Shown: positions 18,066 to 25,112 of the stretch, one piece after another
Layout of the letters: each line of letters starts with the position of its first letter
How positions within the stretch are numbered: position 1 is the first letter of the stretch
Origin: Sporobacter sp963675425
GTDB taxonomy: Bacteria > Bacillota > Clostridia > Oscillospirales > Oscillospiraceae
Length of the DNA: 64,000 bases
NCBI GenBank assembly: GCA_963675425.1
Contig: OY776214.1
Span: 124,001 to 188,000, forward strand
Direction of reading: 5' to 3'
Program-made: the position numbers and the translations under genes
Notes under the pieces: generated by a model
Database searches by the model: none
What the model was told of the DNA's origin: nothing
Seen by the model: only the letters and a program-made list of their open reading frames with translations

Positions 18066-18977
18066 TTAACGATAATGCACTTTCTTTTCAAGGGCTTTGA
18101 AATAGAAGATTGTGATAATACCGACCATGACCATAAGGATCACTGCCATAGCGGACGCATAACCGATCCTGTAATACTCAAAGCCCTGCTTGTAGATGCT
18201 GAAAACAAGCGTATTTGTCGCGTTGTCAGGCCCACCCTGCGTCATGATATTGATGGTCTCAAACACTTCAAAGGATGCTATGATGTTCATCAGGACGAGA
18301 AAAAACAGCGTGGGGCTGATCATCTTTAGCGTGATCTGAAAAAAGGTCACGCGCCTGGACGCGTTATCCAGACGGGCCGCTTCATACAGATACTCAGGTA
18401 TGCTCCCTAACGCCGAGGTGATGATCAGAGCGTTGAAGCCGACGGATTTCCAGATTGCCACAAGCACAAGAGAAAAGAGCGCCAGATCTTTGTCGGATAG
18501 CCAGCCGAAGGGCCCCATCCCCAAAAGAGACAATGTGTAATTAAACAGTCCCGTTTCGTCCGACTTCATAAGCCAAATCCATATCATTGAAACAGAAACG
18601 AGAGATATGATAGTCGGCGTAAAGCTCAGTGTTTGGATCACTCTGTTTACAACGGTGGTTTTTCTTAAAAACATTGCCAGCGCAATAGCCAGTATAACGG
18701 TGAGGCTGACGTTCATCAGCATATAGATCACCGTGTTCCAAATGGACTGCCTGAAATCGGCGTTCTGAAACAGCTCGATATAATTTTTCAAGCCGACGAA
18801 TTTCATATCCCCGCGCATGTTCCAGCTATGAAAACTTAAAAACAGGTTGTAAAAAATAGGGTAGATATAAAATACCGCTAAAATGATGACCGCCGGTAAA
18901 ACCAGAATATACGGTATGAATTTCAACCAGCTTTTTCGCCCAATACGCGGGCCTGATATCGTCATTGTCCGATTCAT
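18066..18977 (-). CDS. ABC importer permease, MalF/UgpA type, second system
   Basis: 303 aa; starts MNRTMTISGPRIG and has six membrane segments with EAA loop LYEAARLDNASRRVTFFQI. Its ATG overlaps the ATPase stop by 4 nt. It is intact, unlike the IS-broken paralogue at 3855-6081, and served as the template for rebuilding that gene. Confidence 0.92.
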   Translation of the reverse strand: MNRTMTISGPRIGRKSWLKFIPYILVLPAVIILAVFYIYPIFYNLFLSFHSWNMRGDMKFVGLKNYIELFQNADFRQSIWNTVIYMLMNVSLTVILAIALAMFLRKTTVVNRVIQTLSFTPTIISLVSVSMIWIWLMKSDETGLFNYTLSLLGMGPFGWLSDKDLALFSLVLVAIWKSVGFNALIITSALGSIPEYLYEAARLDNASRRVTFFQITLKMISPTLFFLVLMNIIASFEVFETINIMTQGGPDNATNTLVFSIYKQGFEYYRIGYASAMAVILMVMVGIITIFYFKALEKKVHYR

Positions 18978-20062
18978 GCTATTTCACCTTGTTTTTTAAA
19001 TCGGTAATCCGTCGTTATCCGCTCTTGTTCCTTATTAAAGCAAACGATGTAGCTGTGCCCGACAAACAACTCGATAGCAGCGCCGTAGTTATACAGCGGG
19101 ATATCCGAGTCGTCCATGATCTTTACGGCGATCCTTTTTTTACTTTTCAGCTCAACCGAATATAAAATTTCAGCGCCCAGCATTTCCCGGCCGGTAACGA
19201 TTCCTCTCAGACAAAGGCCTTCTTTTACCGGTCCGTTTTCATTTAATACAATCTTGGCTTTTTCAGGTCTGAATCCGATATATTTAATATCCGGCGGGAC
19301 AGGAGTCCCTATGTACGCCGTCAATTCTTCACTTTCCAGCACATTCATAGGCGGCGAACCGATAAATTTCGACGAGAAGACATTTTGGGGATAATTATAT
19401 ATATCGTGCGCCGTATCCTCCTGCATGATTTTCCCGCTGTCCATAAGAACGATTTTCGTCCCCATACTCATGGCCTCGATCTGATCGTGTGTTACATATA
19501 AGAACGTCGCGCCGAGCCGGTGATGCAGTTCAGTGAGCTCGGTACGCAGCTGCTGCCGGAGCTTGGCGTCCAGATTGGATAACGGCTCGTCCATTAAAAA
19601 AACCGCCGGTTTTTTAACCATGGCCCTAGCCAGCGCCACGCGCTGCCTTTCGCCGCCTGATAAAAACTGGGGTTTTTTATTCAGATGCGTCGTCAGCCCT
19701 ACAATATCAACAACCTCTTCAATAATCCGGCTGCGCTCGGCTTTGGGCATCTTGATGTTTTTCAGGCCAAATTCAATATTCTGCCGAACCGTCATCGTCG
19801 GATACAGGGCATAGTTTTGAAATACCATGGCCAGATTGCGCTGTCCGGGCTCCACACCTTCAACATTGCGATCCCCGATATAAACGCTGCCCCCGGTTTT
19901 CTTTTCAAGCCCCGCGATGATCCTTAAAATTGTGGATTTGCCGCAGCCGGACGGACCGACCAAAACTGTAAAGCTGCCGTTTTCTATCGTCAGATTCAAA
20001 TTCTTGATGATTTGCTTGTCCCCGTAGCTCTTGTCAACGTTTTCAAGGCGAATTTCACTCAT
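18974..20062 (-). CDS. ABC importer ATPase, UgpC/MalK family, second system
   Basis: Walker A GPSGCGKST, signature FLSGGERQRVALARA, Walker B VFLMDEPLSNLD, H-loop YVTHDQIEAMSMG, then a C-terminal regulatory domain. I prefer the start at 20062 (MSEIRLENVDKSYG), which has GGAGG 5 nt away; an in-frame ATG at 20101 with AGGAG 8 nt upstream would add 13 residues and cannot be excluded. First gene of the second importer operon. Confidence 0.92.
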   Translation of the reverse strand: MSEIRLENVDKSYGDKQIIKNLNLTIENGSFTVLVGPSGCGKSTILRIIAGLEKKTGGSVYIGDRNVEGVEPGQRNLAMVFQNYALYPTMTVRQNIEFGLKNIKMPKAERSRIIEEVVDIVGLTTHLNKKPQFLSGGERQRVALARAMVKKPAVFLMDEPLSNLDAKLRQQLRTELTELHHRLGATFLYVTHDQIEAMSMGTKIVLMDSGKIMQEDTAHDIYNYPQNVFSSKFIGSPPMNVLESEELTAYIGTPVPPDIKYIGFRPEKAKIVLNENGPVKEGLCLRGIVTGREMLGAEILYSVELKSKKRIAVKIMDDSDIPLYNYGAAIELFVGHSYIVCFNKEQERITTDYRFKKQGEIA

Positions 20063-20101
20063 AGCTACCTCCGATCCTATACCCGTTTTTTCTAATTTCA
20101 T

Positions 20102-20421
20102 TGTAATGCTCTCCTGAATAATACAGCTATCTCATACAGGTAAAATACTAGTAAAACAAACCCGTCTCGACGTGATATGCCGGAGCCAGGTGTCGGCGAT
20201 ATAACCGCCGTTTTAAAAAAAGAACAAAAAGATACCCTTTAAAATACGAAAGTATTTCATCCGTTCTGTGAAAGTACTTCATATTCTTAAACAAGGTTTT
20301 CTCTTTGCTCCACCTATAAATATTTAGTTTTCCTGCTGGGCTTATTCTAAGAGTATCTCAGCATCCCTGGGCGCTTCTATCATGTATTTGTTATCTTTAC
20401 GTAAATTATGCGGCTTGCCTT
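20102..20421 (-). promoter_or_regulatory. upstream region of the second Ugp-type operon
   Basis: 320 bp without a gene. It holds the paired operators at 20248-20282. A weak -35/-10 candidate for leftward transcription is TTGTTT, 17 bases, TATGAG near 20130-20160. Nothing else was recognised. Confidence 0.45.
20248..20282. promoter_or_regulatory. tandem palindromic operator GAAAGTAyTTCAT
   Basis: GAAAGTATTTCAT (20248-20260) and GAAAGTACTTCAT (20270-20282) are near-palindromic 13-mers whose centres are 22 bp apart, two helical turns, so dimers would bind the same face of the helix. They lie about 190 bp upstream of the importer operon. The regulator is unknown. Confidence 0.55.
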
Positions 20422-21210
20422 TCAGCAGCAGTATTTTTCAATGGCCTCTATAACGCCGCCGCCGTAAGAATGTGTGCAAACGTAATCGGCATACATTTTA
20501 AGTTCTGCGTACGCGTTGGATACAGCCACGCCCACGCCCGCCTCAACAAGCATCTCCAGATCGTTCATATGATTGCCGATGGCCAGGATATCCCGGCTTG
20601 GGATTTCTTGAAGCCGCGCCAGCCTGCGCAGTGCCGCGCCTTTATTTTCCCCTTTTTTGACGATTTCGAAAAAATCAGATTCACTCTGCATAAAAGTATA
20701 ATCCCGGCTGCCGTCCATGCCATATTGATTCCAAAGAGCCAAGCTCTTTTCAATCGATCCCAGCAGCACAATCTTTTGCGCAGAGACAGAAGCAATTTCA
20801 GCAAAGGACGAGGCGCGGCGGCACGTGACTTTTTCCTTCTGGCTGAAACGCGCCATTCCGGCCGCGTGGCCGTAGGCGTGGACACCCTCGTGCTCAAACA
20901 GCAAAACGGTAAGTCCCGACCGGCCCGCTTCGTCAAGAAACGCGGACAACTCCGCCGCCGAGAAAACCGATTGATAGAGGACCTCGTCCTCGTTGGCTAA
21001 AACGGAACCGTTTGAACAAATTACCGGGATATTGATATTCAGCCTTTTCACAATAGACTTTGCCGCATACCAGTTACGTCCGGTGGCGATTGTAAAAAGT
21101 CCGCCCTTGTCTACAAAACGCGCAATCGCCGCTTCGGTCTCCTCGGCGAGACAATGGTTATCGTCGAGCAATGTGCCGTCCAGGTCACAAACAATCATCT
21201 TTATTCTCAC
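20422..21210 (-). CDS. HAD-superfamily phosphatase, Cof type
   Basis: 262 aa. Motif I VCDLDGTLLD, motif II TIATGRN, a Lys in the late segment KGENKGAALRRLA, and motif IV AIGNHMNDLEML. The last motif usually reads GDxxND; the first Asp is Asn here, which could weaken magnesium binding. Cof proteins dephosphorylate sugar phosphates and related compounds. It is convergent to nothing nearby and may be transcribed alone or with the importer operon downstream. Confidence 0.9.
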   Translation of the reverse strand: MRIKMIVCDLDGTLLDDNHCLAEETEAAIARFVDKGGLFTIATGRNWYAAKSIVKRLNINIPVICSNGSVLANEDEVLYQSVFSAAELSAFLDEAGRSGLTVLLFEHEGVHAYGHAAGMARFSQKEKVTCRRASSFAEIASVSAQKIVLLGSIEKSLALWNQYGMDGSRDYTFMQSESDFFEIVKKGENKGAALRRLARLQEIPSRDILAIGNHMNDLEMLVEAGVGVAVSNAYAELKMYADYVCTHSYGGGVIEAIEKYCC

Positions 21211-21407
21211 GTGTCAACTCCGTCGTCATTAATATAAAAACCCCGATATACACAGTAAGAAACGATTCTCACACGCGTACGTCAGGTTTTCAAAATCTCC
21301 ACCTGGAGCACTGTTTACTTTTCAGGCATCCCGCCTGCGTTAATTTTATTTTATACGAAGATGCACGGCAGGACAATTAAATGTCTGTTAAATTAACGTT
21401 ATGATTT

Positions 21408-21422
21408 ATGTAAACGCTTTCA
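21408..21422 (+). promoter_or_regulatory. CcpA catabolite-responsive element (cre)
   Basis: ATGTAAACGCTTTCA matches the cre consensus WTGNAANCGNWNNCW at every defined position. It overlaps the -35 area of the downstream promoter (TATAAT at 21441-21446), so CcpA would block initiation during carbon excess. Confidence 0.75.
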
Positions 21423-21446
21423 TCGAATCAACGCGCGGACTATAAT
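21419..21446 (+). promoter_or_regulatory. promoter of the glpP-like gene
   Basis: Perfect -10 TATAAT at 21441-21446 with a poor -35 (TTTCAT) 17 bases upstream, partly inside the cre site. The gene start is 34 bases on, after AGAGGTAAT. Confidence 0.5.
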
Positions 21447-21479
21447 GAGATTAATACAATTTATTTAAGAGGTAATAAA

Positions 21480-22056
21480 ATGGCGGCGAATCTATTTAAT
21501 AAAACAATTCTGGCAGCCTGTGGGAGCGACAGTCTGACCCGTGCGCTTCAATCGTCAGCCACGGCCGTTATCTACATGAACGCTGATATCAATGAACTTG
21601 TCACCAAATCCTTCAGGGAATGCTGCCGGCAGAAGCCGATTCTCATACATTTCGACCTGCTCAAGGGCCTCAGTGGGCGATAAGGAGGCGCTGCGCTTTC
21701 TTAAACGCATTATTGACCCATACGGTGTGGTGACGACTAAAAGCAATATTATTAGAGCCGCAAAATCTGAAGGCCTATTTACTCTGCAGCGGATCTTTTT
21801 GATCGACACCAAGTCCTTCAGGAATTCTCTTGACGCCGTTTCCGAAAACAAACCCGACGCTATCGAGATTATGCCGGCTATCGCGCCCACCATCGTACCC
21901 CGATATAAAAACCATACGAACATCCCCGTGGTGCTTGGCGGGCTGATCAGCGACAAAAGCCAGATCAACGAGGCGTTTCGATGCGGCGCAGATATATCCA
22001 CCGTCTGTTTCGGTTCTTCAGGTGGCTTAACGTTTCTTAGGTCCGGGTTCGAATAG
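21480..22056 (+). pseudogene. glpP: glycerol-3-phosphate-responsive antiterminator GlpP, frameshifted
   Basis: Frame one (21480-21683) ends ILIHFDLLKGLSGR; frame two continues GDKEALRFLKRIIDPYGVVT, TTKSNIIRAAKSEG, LQRIFLIDTKSF, KPDAIEIMPAI and IPVVLGGLISDKSQ, all GlpP signatures. One extra G in the GGG run near 21674-21676 explains the shift. The last ten or so residues also look replaced by unrelated sequence from about 22015. GlpP binds leader mRNA of glycerol genes. A homopolymer sequencing error is possible for the shift, but not for the altered tail. Confidence 0.85.
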
Positions 22057-22226
22057 AACGCACTTTCAAATTCCTGCGCGTTGATTTTCCCGTCTTCATC
22101 GAGTATGTGCGCATATACCTTGGTAATCATGTCGATCTCCGCCAGGTTGACTGATAAATGGTCGGGCTGGGGATTCTCCAAGCTTATGGACAGCGACCCT
22201 TGCGGGTCGCTGTCCATAAGAAGCAC
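22057..22226 (-). pseudogene. ParA fragment fused to integrase tail, mobile-element scar
   Basis: A minus-strand frame begins MLLMDSDPQGSLSISLENPQ, matching the segment after the Walker A of ParA/Soj proteins from integrative elements, and then passes into TKVYAHILDEDGKINAQEFE, which resembles the C-terminus of tyrosine integrases. The frame then runs on antisense through glpP, so it is not a real protein. I infer two gene scraps joined by deletion of an integrated element. Confidence 0.55.
22183..22220. repeat. perfect 17-bp stem, 4-nt loop hairpin
   Basis: CTTATGGACAGCGACCC (22183-22199) and its exact reverse complement (22204-22220) flank TTGC. It falls inside the ParA-like fragment and is not followed by a T-run in either direction. 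Confidence 0.8.
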
Positions 22227-22354
22227 CTTTATTATTTGAAAAATATTTTACATAAACGAGCGGGATGTACTGTTTCGTTTATAAAACCGATAATAACGAT
22301 ACAACATTTAATGTTGTGACGAGGATATCTATACAGAATAAGCTTTATACGCGT

Positions 22355-22741
22355 TTATTTTTCAGTGATTTCTAAAACCTCGACGGGACACTTTTTTACG
22401 CAAATGCCACAGGCGATACACTTTGAGGCCACGGGCGTGTCCTCCGTTTTCACAATGACGCCGAATGGGCAGACTTCTTGACACTTACCGCAGCCTGTGC
22501 AGAGCTTCTTGTTGATCATGTAAACACCCTTTGGATTCTGAGTGATTGCGCCTGCCTGGCAAGCTCTGGCACATTTGCCGCACTGAATGCAAATCATCGG
22601 CTTGACAGTGTTATTTTTTTGGACGATCTGTATACAGGATTTCTCAAAATTAAATTCTTTATGGAACGCCTCTGAACATGCCTGGACACATTCAAGACAC
22701 GCCATGCAGGACGAGTCTTTTTTTACGGCTAATCTCTTCAT
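22355..22741 (-). CDS. polyferredoxin-type protein with four 4Fe-4S motifs
   Basis: The start at 22741 (MKRLAVKKDSSC) follows AAGGAGG. About 128 aa with Cys clusters CMACLECVQACSEAF, CIQCGKCARACQ, CTGCGKCQEVCP and CIACGICVKKCP, that is, a CooF/HycB-like electron-transfer subunit with up to four clusters. No partner oxidoreductase is adjacent. It probably donates or accepts electrons for an enzyme encoded elsewhere. It lies near the metal-uptake regulon but has none of its operator palindromes. Confidence 0.88.
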   Translation of the reverse strand: MKRLAVKKDSSCMACLECVQACSEAFHKEFNFEKSCIQIVQKNNTVKPMICIQCGKCARACQAGAITQNPKGVYMINKKLCTGCGKCQEVCPFGVIVKTEDTPVASKCIACGICVKKCPVEVLEITEK

Positions 22742-23098
22742 ATATAATGTAGCCTCCTTAAGCTCAGCATTAGGTTTTAAAAGTCTCCGCATCTGATTCG
22801 TGTGCTACCGGTTAAAATATGGTGTATTCGTACGTTGGATTTTCGAAGAACAGAAAGCTTTAACAGATTAACGTTAACATGGCTGAATATTTCGCACAAG
22901 CCTCCCCGGAGGATCGACGGAGCTCAATTGTAAATACGCTAGATTTTAGCTTGTCACTTTGCACTTTATTTGACGTTTCAAACAAAAACGAATCCTCCAG
23001 GCACAGTATGCTTCAAAACAAAATACAAAAAATATAAAAATAGAGCATTTTTGATCCTTGATATCCAAGGGAGGGGGATGCATTATGCAACGAAACGG

Positions 23099-23118
23099 TA
23101 TCCCCCGGGGGAGCTTGC
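23099..23118 (+). promoter_or_regulatory. C5/G5 palindromic operator, site 1
   Basis: TATCCCCCGGGGGAGCTTGC. Near-identical sites occur at 24829-24848 (inverted) and 25021-25040, each in front of a different transcription unit around a CsoR/RcnR-family gene. Oligo-C/oligo-G palindromes flanked by A/T are the known type of CsoR-family operator. Confidence 0.65.
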
Positions 23119-23197
23119 GGAAGCCAACAATCTGGATTAAAGTGTAGTTGATCTGTTAAACGCTCACAAATCCAATCGCTTATCTCCAAAATAACAC

Positions 23198-23249
23198 AAA
23201 CACGATGAGTACCGGTCTGAGTCGTGACAGAACGGTACTCATCGTGTTT
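23198..23249. terminator. 17-bp perfect hairpin in leader of the 23398 gene
   Basis: AAACACGATGAGTACCG pairs perfectly with CGGTACTCATCGTGTTT around an 18-nt loop; TTT follows on the plus strand. Placed between the operator and the gene, it could be an attenuator; a terminator for leftward transcripts is the alternative. Confidence 0.55.
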
Positions 23250-23397
23250 TAAGGCGAGCATTTAAACAACAATATTTTGAGAACACTTTCCGGACATCTC
23301 AAACCGAACGGCCGGTTAACCGTCGCGCACAGCAAAAGTAAGAATAGAATTGAGGCATGGCAGCTTTACACTATTTCAAATGAGAGCAGGTTAGCAT

Positions 23398-23832
23398 ATG
23401 TCAGAACAGGCGTCGGAAACAAAAACTCTGAACACACAAAATGGCCATGCAAAAATATCGCAATCCGGCCATGCTCATATACGCCAATGGCCGATCAAAA
23501 TCACCAAAATACCGGCAACCGCCCCATATTTTCATAAAGCGCATCTGCTTCTGGCAGCAGACTGCGTCGCATACTCGTACCAAAATTTTCACCAATATAT
23601 TAATAATAATGTATTGGTCATCGGCTGCCCGGATCTTGAAATAGCCGAAATAACGCTGAAACTAACCGAAATCCTGCGTCAAAACGATATCTTAAGCATT
23701 TCAGTTATGCGTATGGATACGCCATGCTGCAAGCAAATTTCCCAGGCGATTTTCTTGGCGGTCAGAAACAGCGGGAAGGATGTGCCTGTCCGTCTGACCA
23801 CGGTTTTTACCGAGGGTGAAATCATTGACTAA
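23398..23832 (+). CDS. stand-alone ferredoxin-associated domain protein, copy A
   Basis: 144 aa. IRQWPIKITKIPATAPYF, LLAADCVAY, VLVIGCPDLE and VMRMDTPCCKQ match the C-terminal domain of a family of clostridial proteins that normally carry a 4Fe-4S ferredoxin domain in front. Here the ferredoxin part is absent and replaced by a His-containing stretch (GHAKISQSGHAH). Conserved Cys in the ADC, GCP and PCC motifs remain and could bind metal. Paralogue at 24323-24766. Function unknown; the operator context suggests metal response. Confidence 0.7.
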   Translation: MSEQASETKTLNTQNGHAKISQSGHAHIRQWPIKITKIPATAPYFHKAHLLLAADCVAYSYQNFHQYINNNVLVIGCPDLEIAEITLKLTEILRQNDILSISVMRMDTPCCKQISQAIFLAVRNSGKDVPVRLTTVFTEGEIID

Positions 23833-23912
23833 CCGCACTTGCTTTACCTTAGAAATATGCCCCCCCCGCCGGGCTTGATGCCGCTTTCTGTATCCGGTAA
23901 ATAATAAAACCT

Positions 23913-23929
23913 GGTAACTATCTGTTACC
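23913..23929. promoter_or_regulatory. inverted repeat upstream of CsoR-like gene
   Basis: GGTAAC TATCT GTTACC, a 6-bp perfect inverted repeat just upstream of the ribosome site of the CsoR-like gene; a possible autoregulatory site. A C8/GGG tract near 23857-23875 is a degenerate relative of the C5/G5 palindrome. Confidence 0.35.
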
Positions 23930-23945
23930 ACGCGAGGTGATGTCC

Positions 23946-24281
23946 ATGGCCACTCGACTTAACGCAAATGAACTCGACCCCAATAATACTGCGGTTAGCC
24001 ATCCTCATAATCACGCACATACCCATACGCAAACTAAAGCGGTTGTCAACAGGCTCTCAAGAGCTATCGGGCACTTGGAATCTGTAAAACGCATGGTACA
24101 GGAGGGACGTGATTGTTCAGAAGTGCTGACGCAGATCGCCGCTGTCAGAGCCGCGTTAAATAATACCGCTCAAATAGTCCTGAAAGATCACCTTGCACAC
24201 TGTATGGTTGATGCGGTTGAAACCGACGACTTATCCGCGATCGAAGATTTAAATAAAGCAATAGAGCAATTTATGAAATAA
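23946..24281 (+). CDS. CsoR/RcnR-family metal-sensing repressor, His-rich N-terminus
   Basis: The start at 23946 is 6 nt after GAGGTG; in-frame GTG/ATG starts at 23937 and 23940 are alternatives. About 111 aa of the DUF156 four-helix fold: VVNRLSRAIGHLESVKRMV, RDCSEVLTQIAAVRAALNN, LKDHLAHC. The Cys of RDCSE and the His/Cys of DHLAHC correspond to CsoR ligand positions. The N-terminus SHPHNHAHTHTQT adds many histidines, favouring nickel or cobalt sensing (inference). It lies among genes carrying the shared palindrome. Confidence 0.88.
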   Translation: MATRLNANELDPNNTAVSHPHNHAHTHTQTKAVVNRLSRAIGHLESVKRMVQEGRDCSEVLTQIAAVRAALNNTAQIVLKDHLAHCMVDAVETDDLSAIEDLNKAIEQFMK

Positions 24282-24322
24282 AGCGCTATAACATAAGATT
24301 ACGTTACGGCGCTTTATTTATA

Positions 24323-24766
24323 TTATTCAACTATTTCACCTTCAGCGAGTACGGTTGTGATCTGAATTGGAACATCCTTCCTGCTCTTTCTTACGGCTTC
24401 AACGACAGCATCCGCAAGGTTAATGCAGCAGGGTGCGTCCATCCTTACAACCGCAATACTCAGGATTTCATTTGAGCTGATTATTTCAGTCAGCTTCTCT
24501 GTAAATCCCCCGCCGTCAAGCTCCGGACAACCAATCATGAGAATACGATTTCTGAGCAGATCACTGTGGAACCGTTCATATGAAAAGGCGGCGCAATCAG
24601 CCGATAGAATAAGGTGCGCTTTATGAAAAAATGGAGAAACCGATGATATCAGCTTAAGTTTCAACGGCCACTGACATAAATGCGCCTGACCGGGTTTCTC
24701 ATGAAATGCTTGTTTTCCAAACGAATCCACATAATTCCAGGGCATTGTCTGTTGTTTTAAGTCCAC
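24323..24766 (-). CDS. stand-alone ferredoxin-associated domain protein, copy B
   Basis: 147 aa paralogue of 23398-23832 in the opposite orientation: LCQWPLKLKLISSVSPFF, LILSADCAAF, ILMIGCPELD, VVRMDAPCC, ending LAEGEIVE. It too lacks the usual N-terminal ferredoxin domain. An operator palindrome lies about 65 bp upstream of its start. It converges on the CsoR-like gene. Possible roles include a metal-binding or redox accessory protein; unproven. Confidence 0.7.
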   Translation of the reverse strand: MDLKQQTMPWNYVDSFGKQAFHEKPGQAHLCQWPLKLKLISSVSPFFHKAHLILSADCAAFSYERFHSDLLRNRILMIGCPELDGGGFTEKLTEIISSNEILSIAVVRMDAPCCINLADAVVEAVRKSRKDVPIQITTVLAEGEIVE

Positions 24767-24828
24767 ATTTTCAACCTTCTTCCTGATGCTTTTATTACTG
24801 GTACTATATACCGTATTGAAGATGGTTG

Positions 24829-24848
24829 TAAGCTCCCCCGGGGGATGT
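24829..24848 (-). promoter_or_regulatory. C5/G5 palindromic operator, site 2
   Basis: Read on the minus strand: CATCCCCCGGGGGAGCTTA, facing the gene at 24323-24766. It shares ATCCCCC, the G run and AGCTT with sites 1 and 3. Confidence 0.65.
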
Positions 24849-25020
24849 GAGCTGTAACTGAGCGCCTATCCCCTCCGCTCTTTTCTGGCTTGGCACACAA
24901 AATATCTCTTTAATTTTCTTCAATTAAGAGCTTAAGCCGGATGCAGTCTTATATGTCATCCACAGAAATCCAGCGGGAAACAGATGCCTTTTTATTGATA
25001 TGAATGATTTTTGAAAAACC

Positions 25021-25040
25021 TATCCCCCTGGGGAGCTTGT
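25021..25040 (+). promoter_or_regulatory. C5/G5 palindromic operator, site 3
   Basis: TATCCCCCTGGGGAGCTTGT, 73 bp upstream of the NikB-like start. One G is replaced by T compared with site 1. Sites 1 and 3 also share a following short GCTT...AAGC hairpin. Confidence 0.65.
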
Positions 25041-25112
25041 GAAAGCATATGATTTTTGTTATTTTTTTAACAATACAGCGAAAAAAACTAAAAAGATGAA
25101 AACAATGACGTT

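Larger units (their letters stand above)
22793..23397. other. 600-bp intergenic region with operator and hairpin
   Basis: No convincing gene. It contains the C5/G5 palindrome at 23099-23118 and the long hairpin at 23198-23249, which together look like a control region and leader for the gene at 23398. A related purine tract, CAAGGGAGGGGGATG, sits at 23086-23100. Confidence 0.5.

Noticed and set aside
21555..22226. 223-aa minus-strand protein
   Set aside because: Most of it is antisense to the glpP reading frame; only the first ~55 codons resemble anything.
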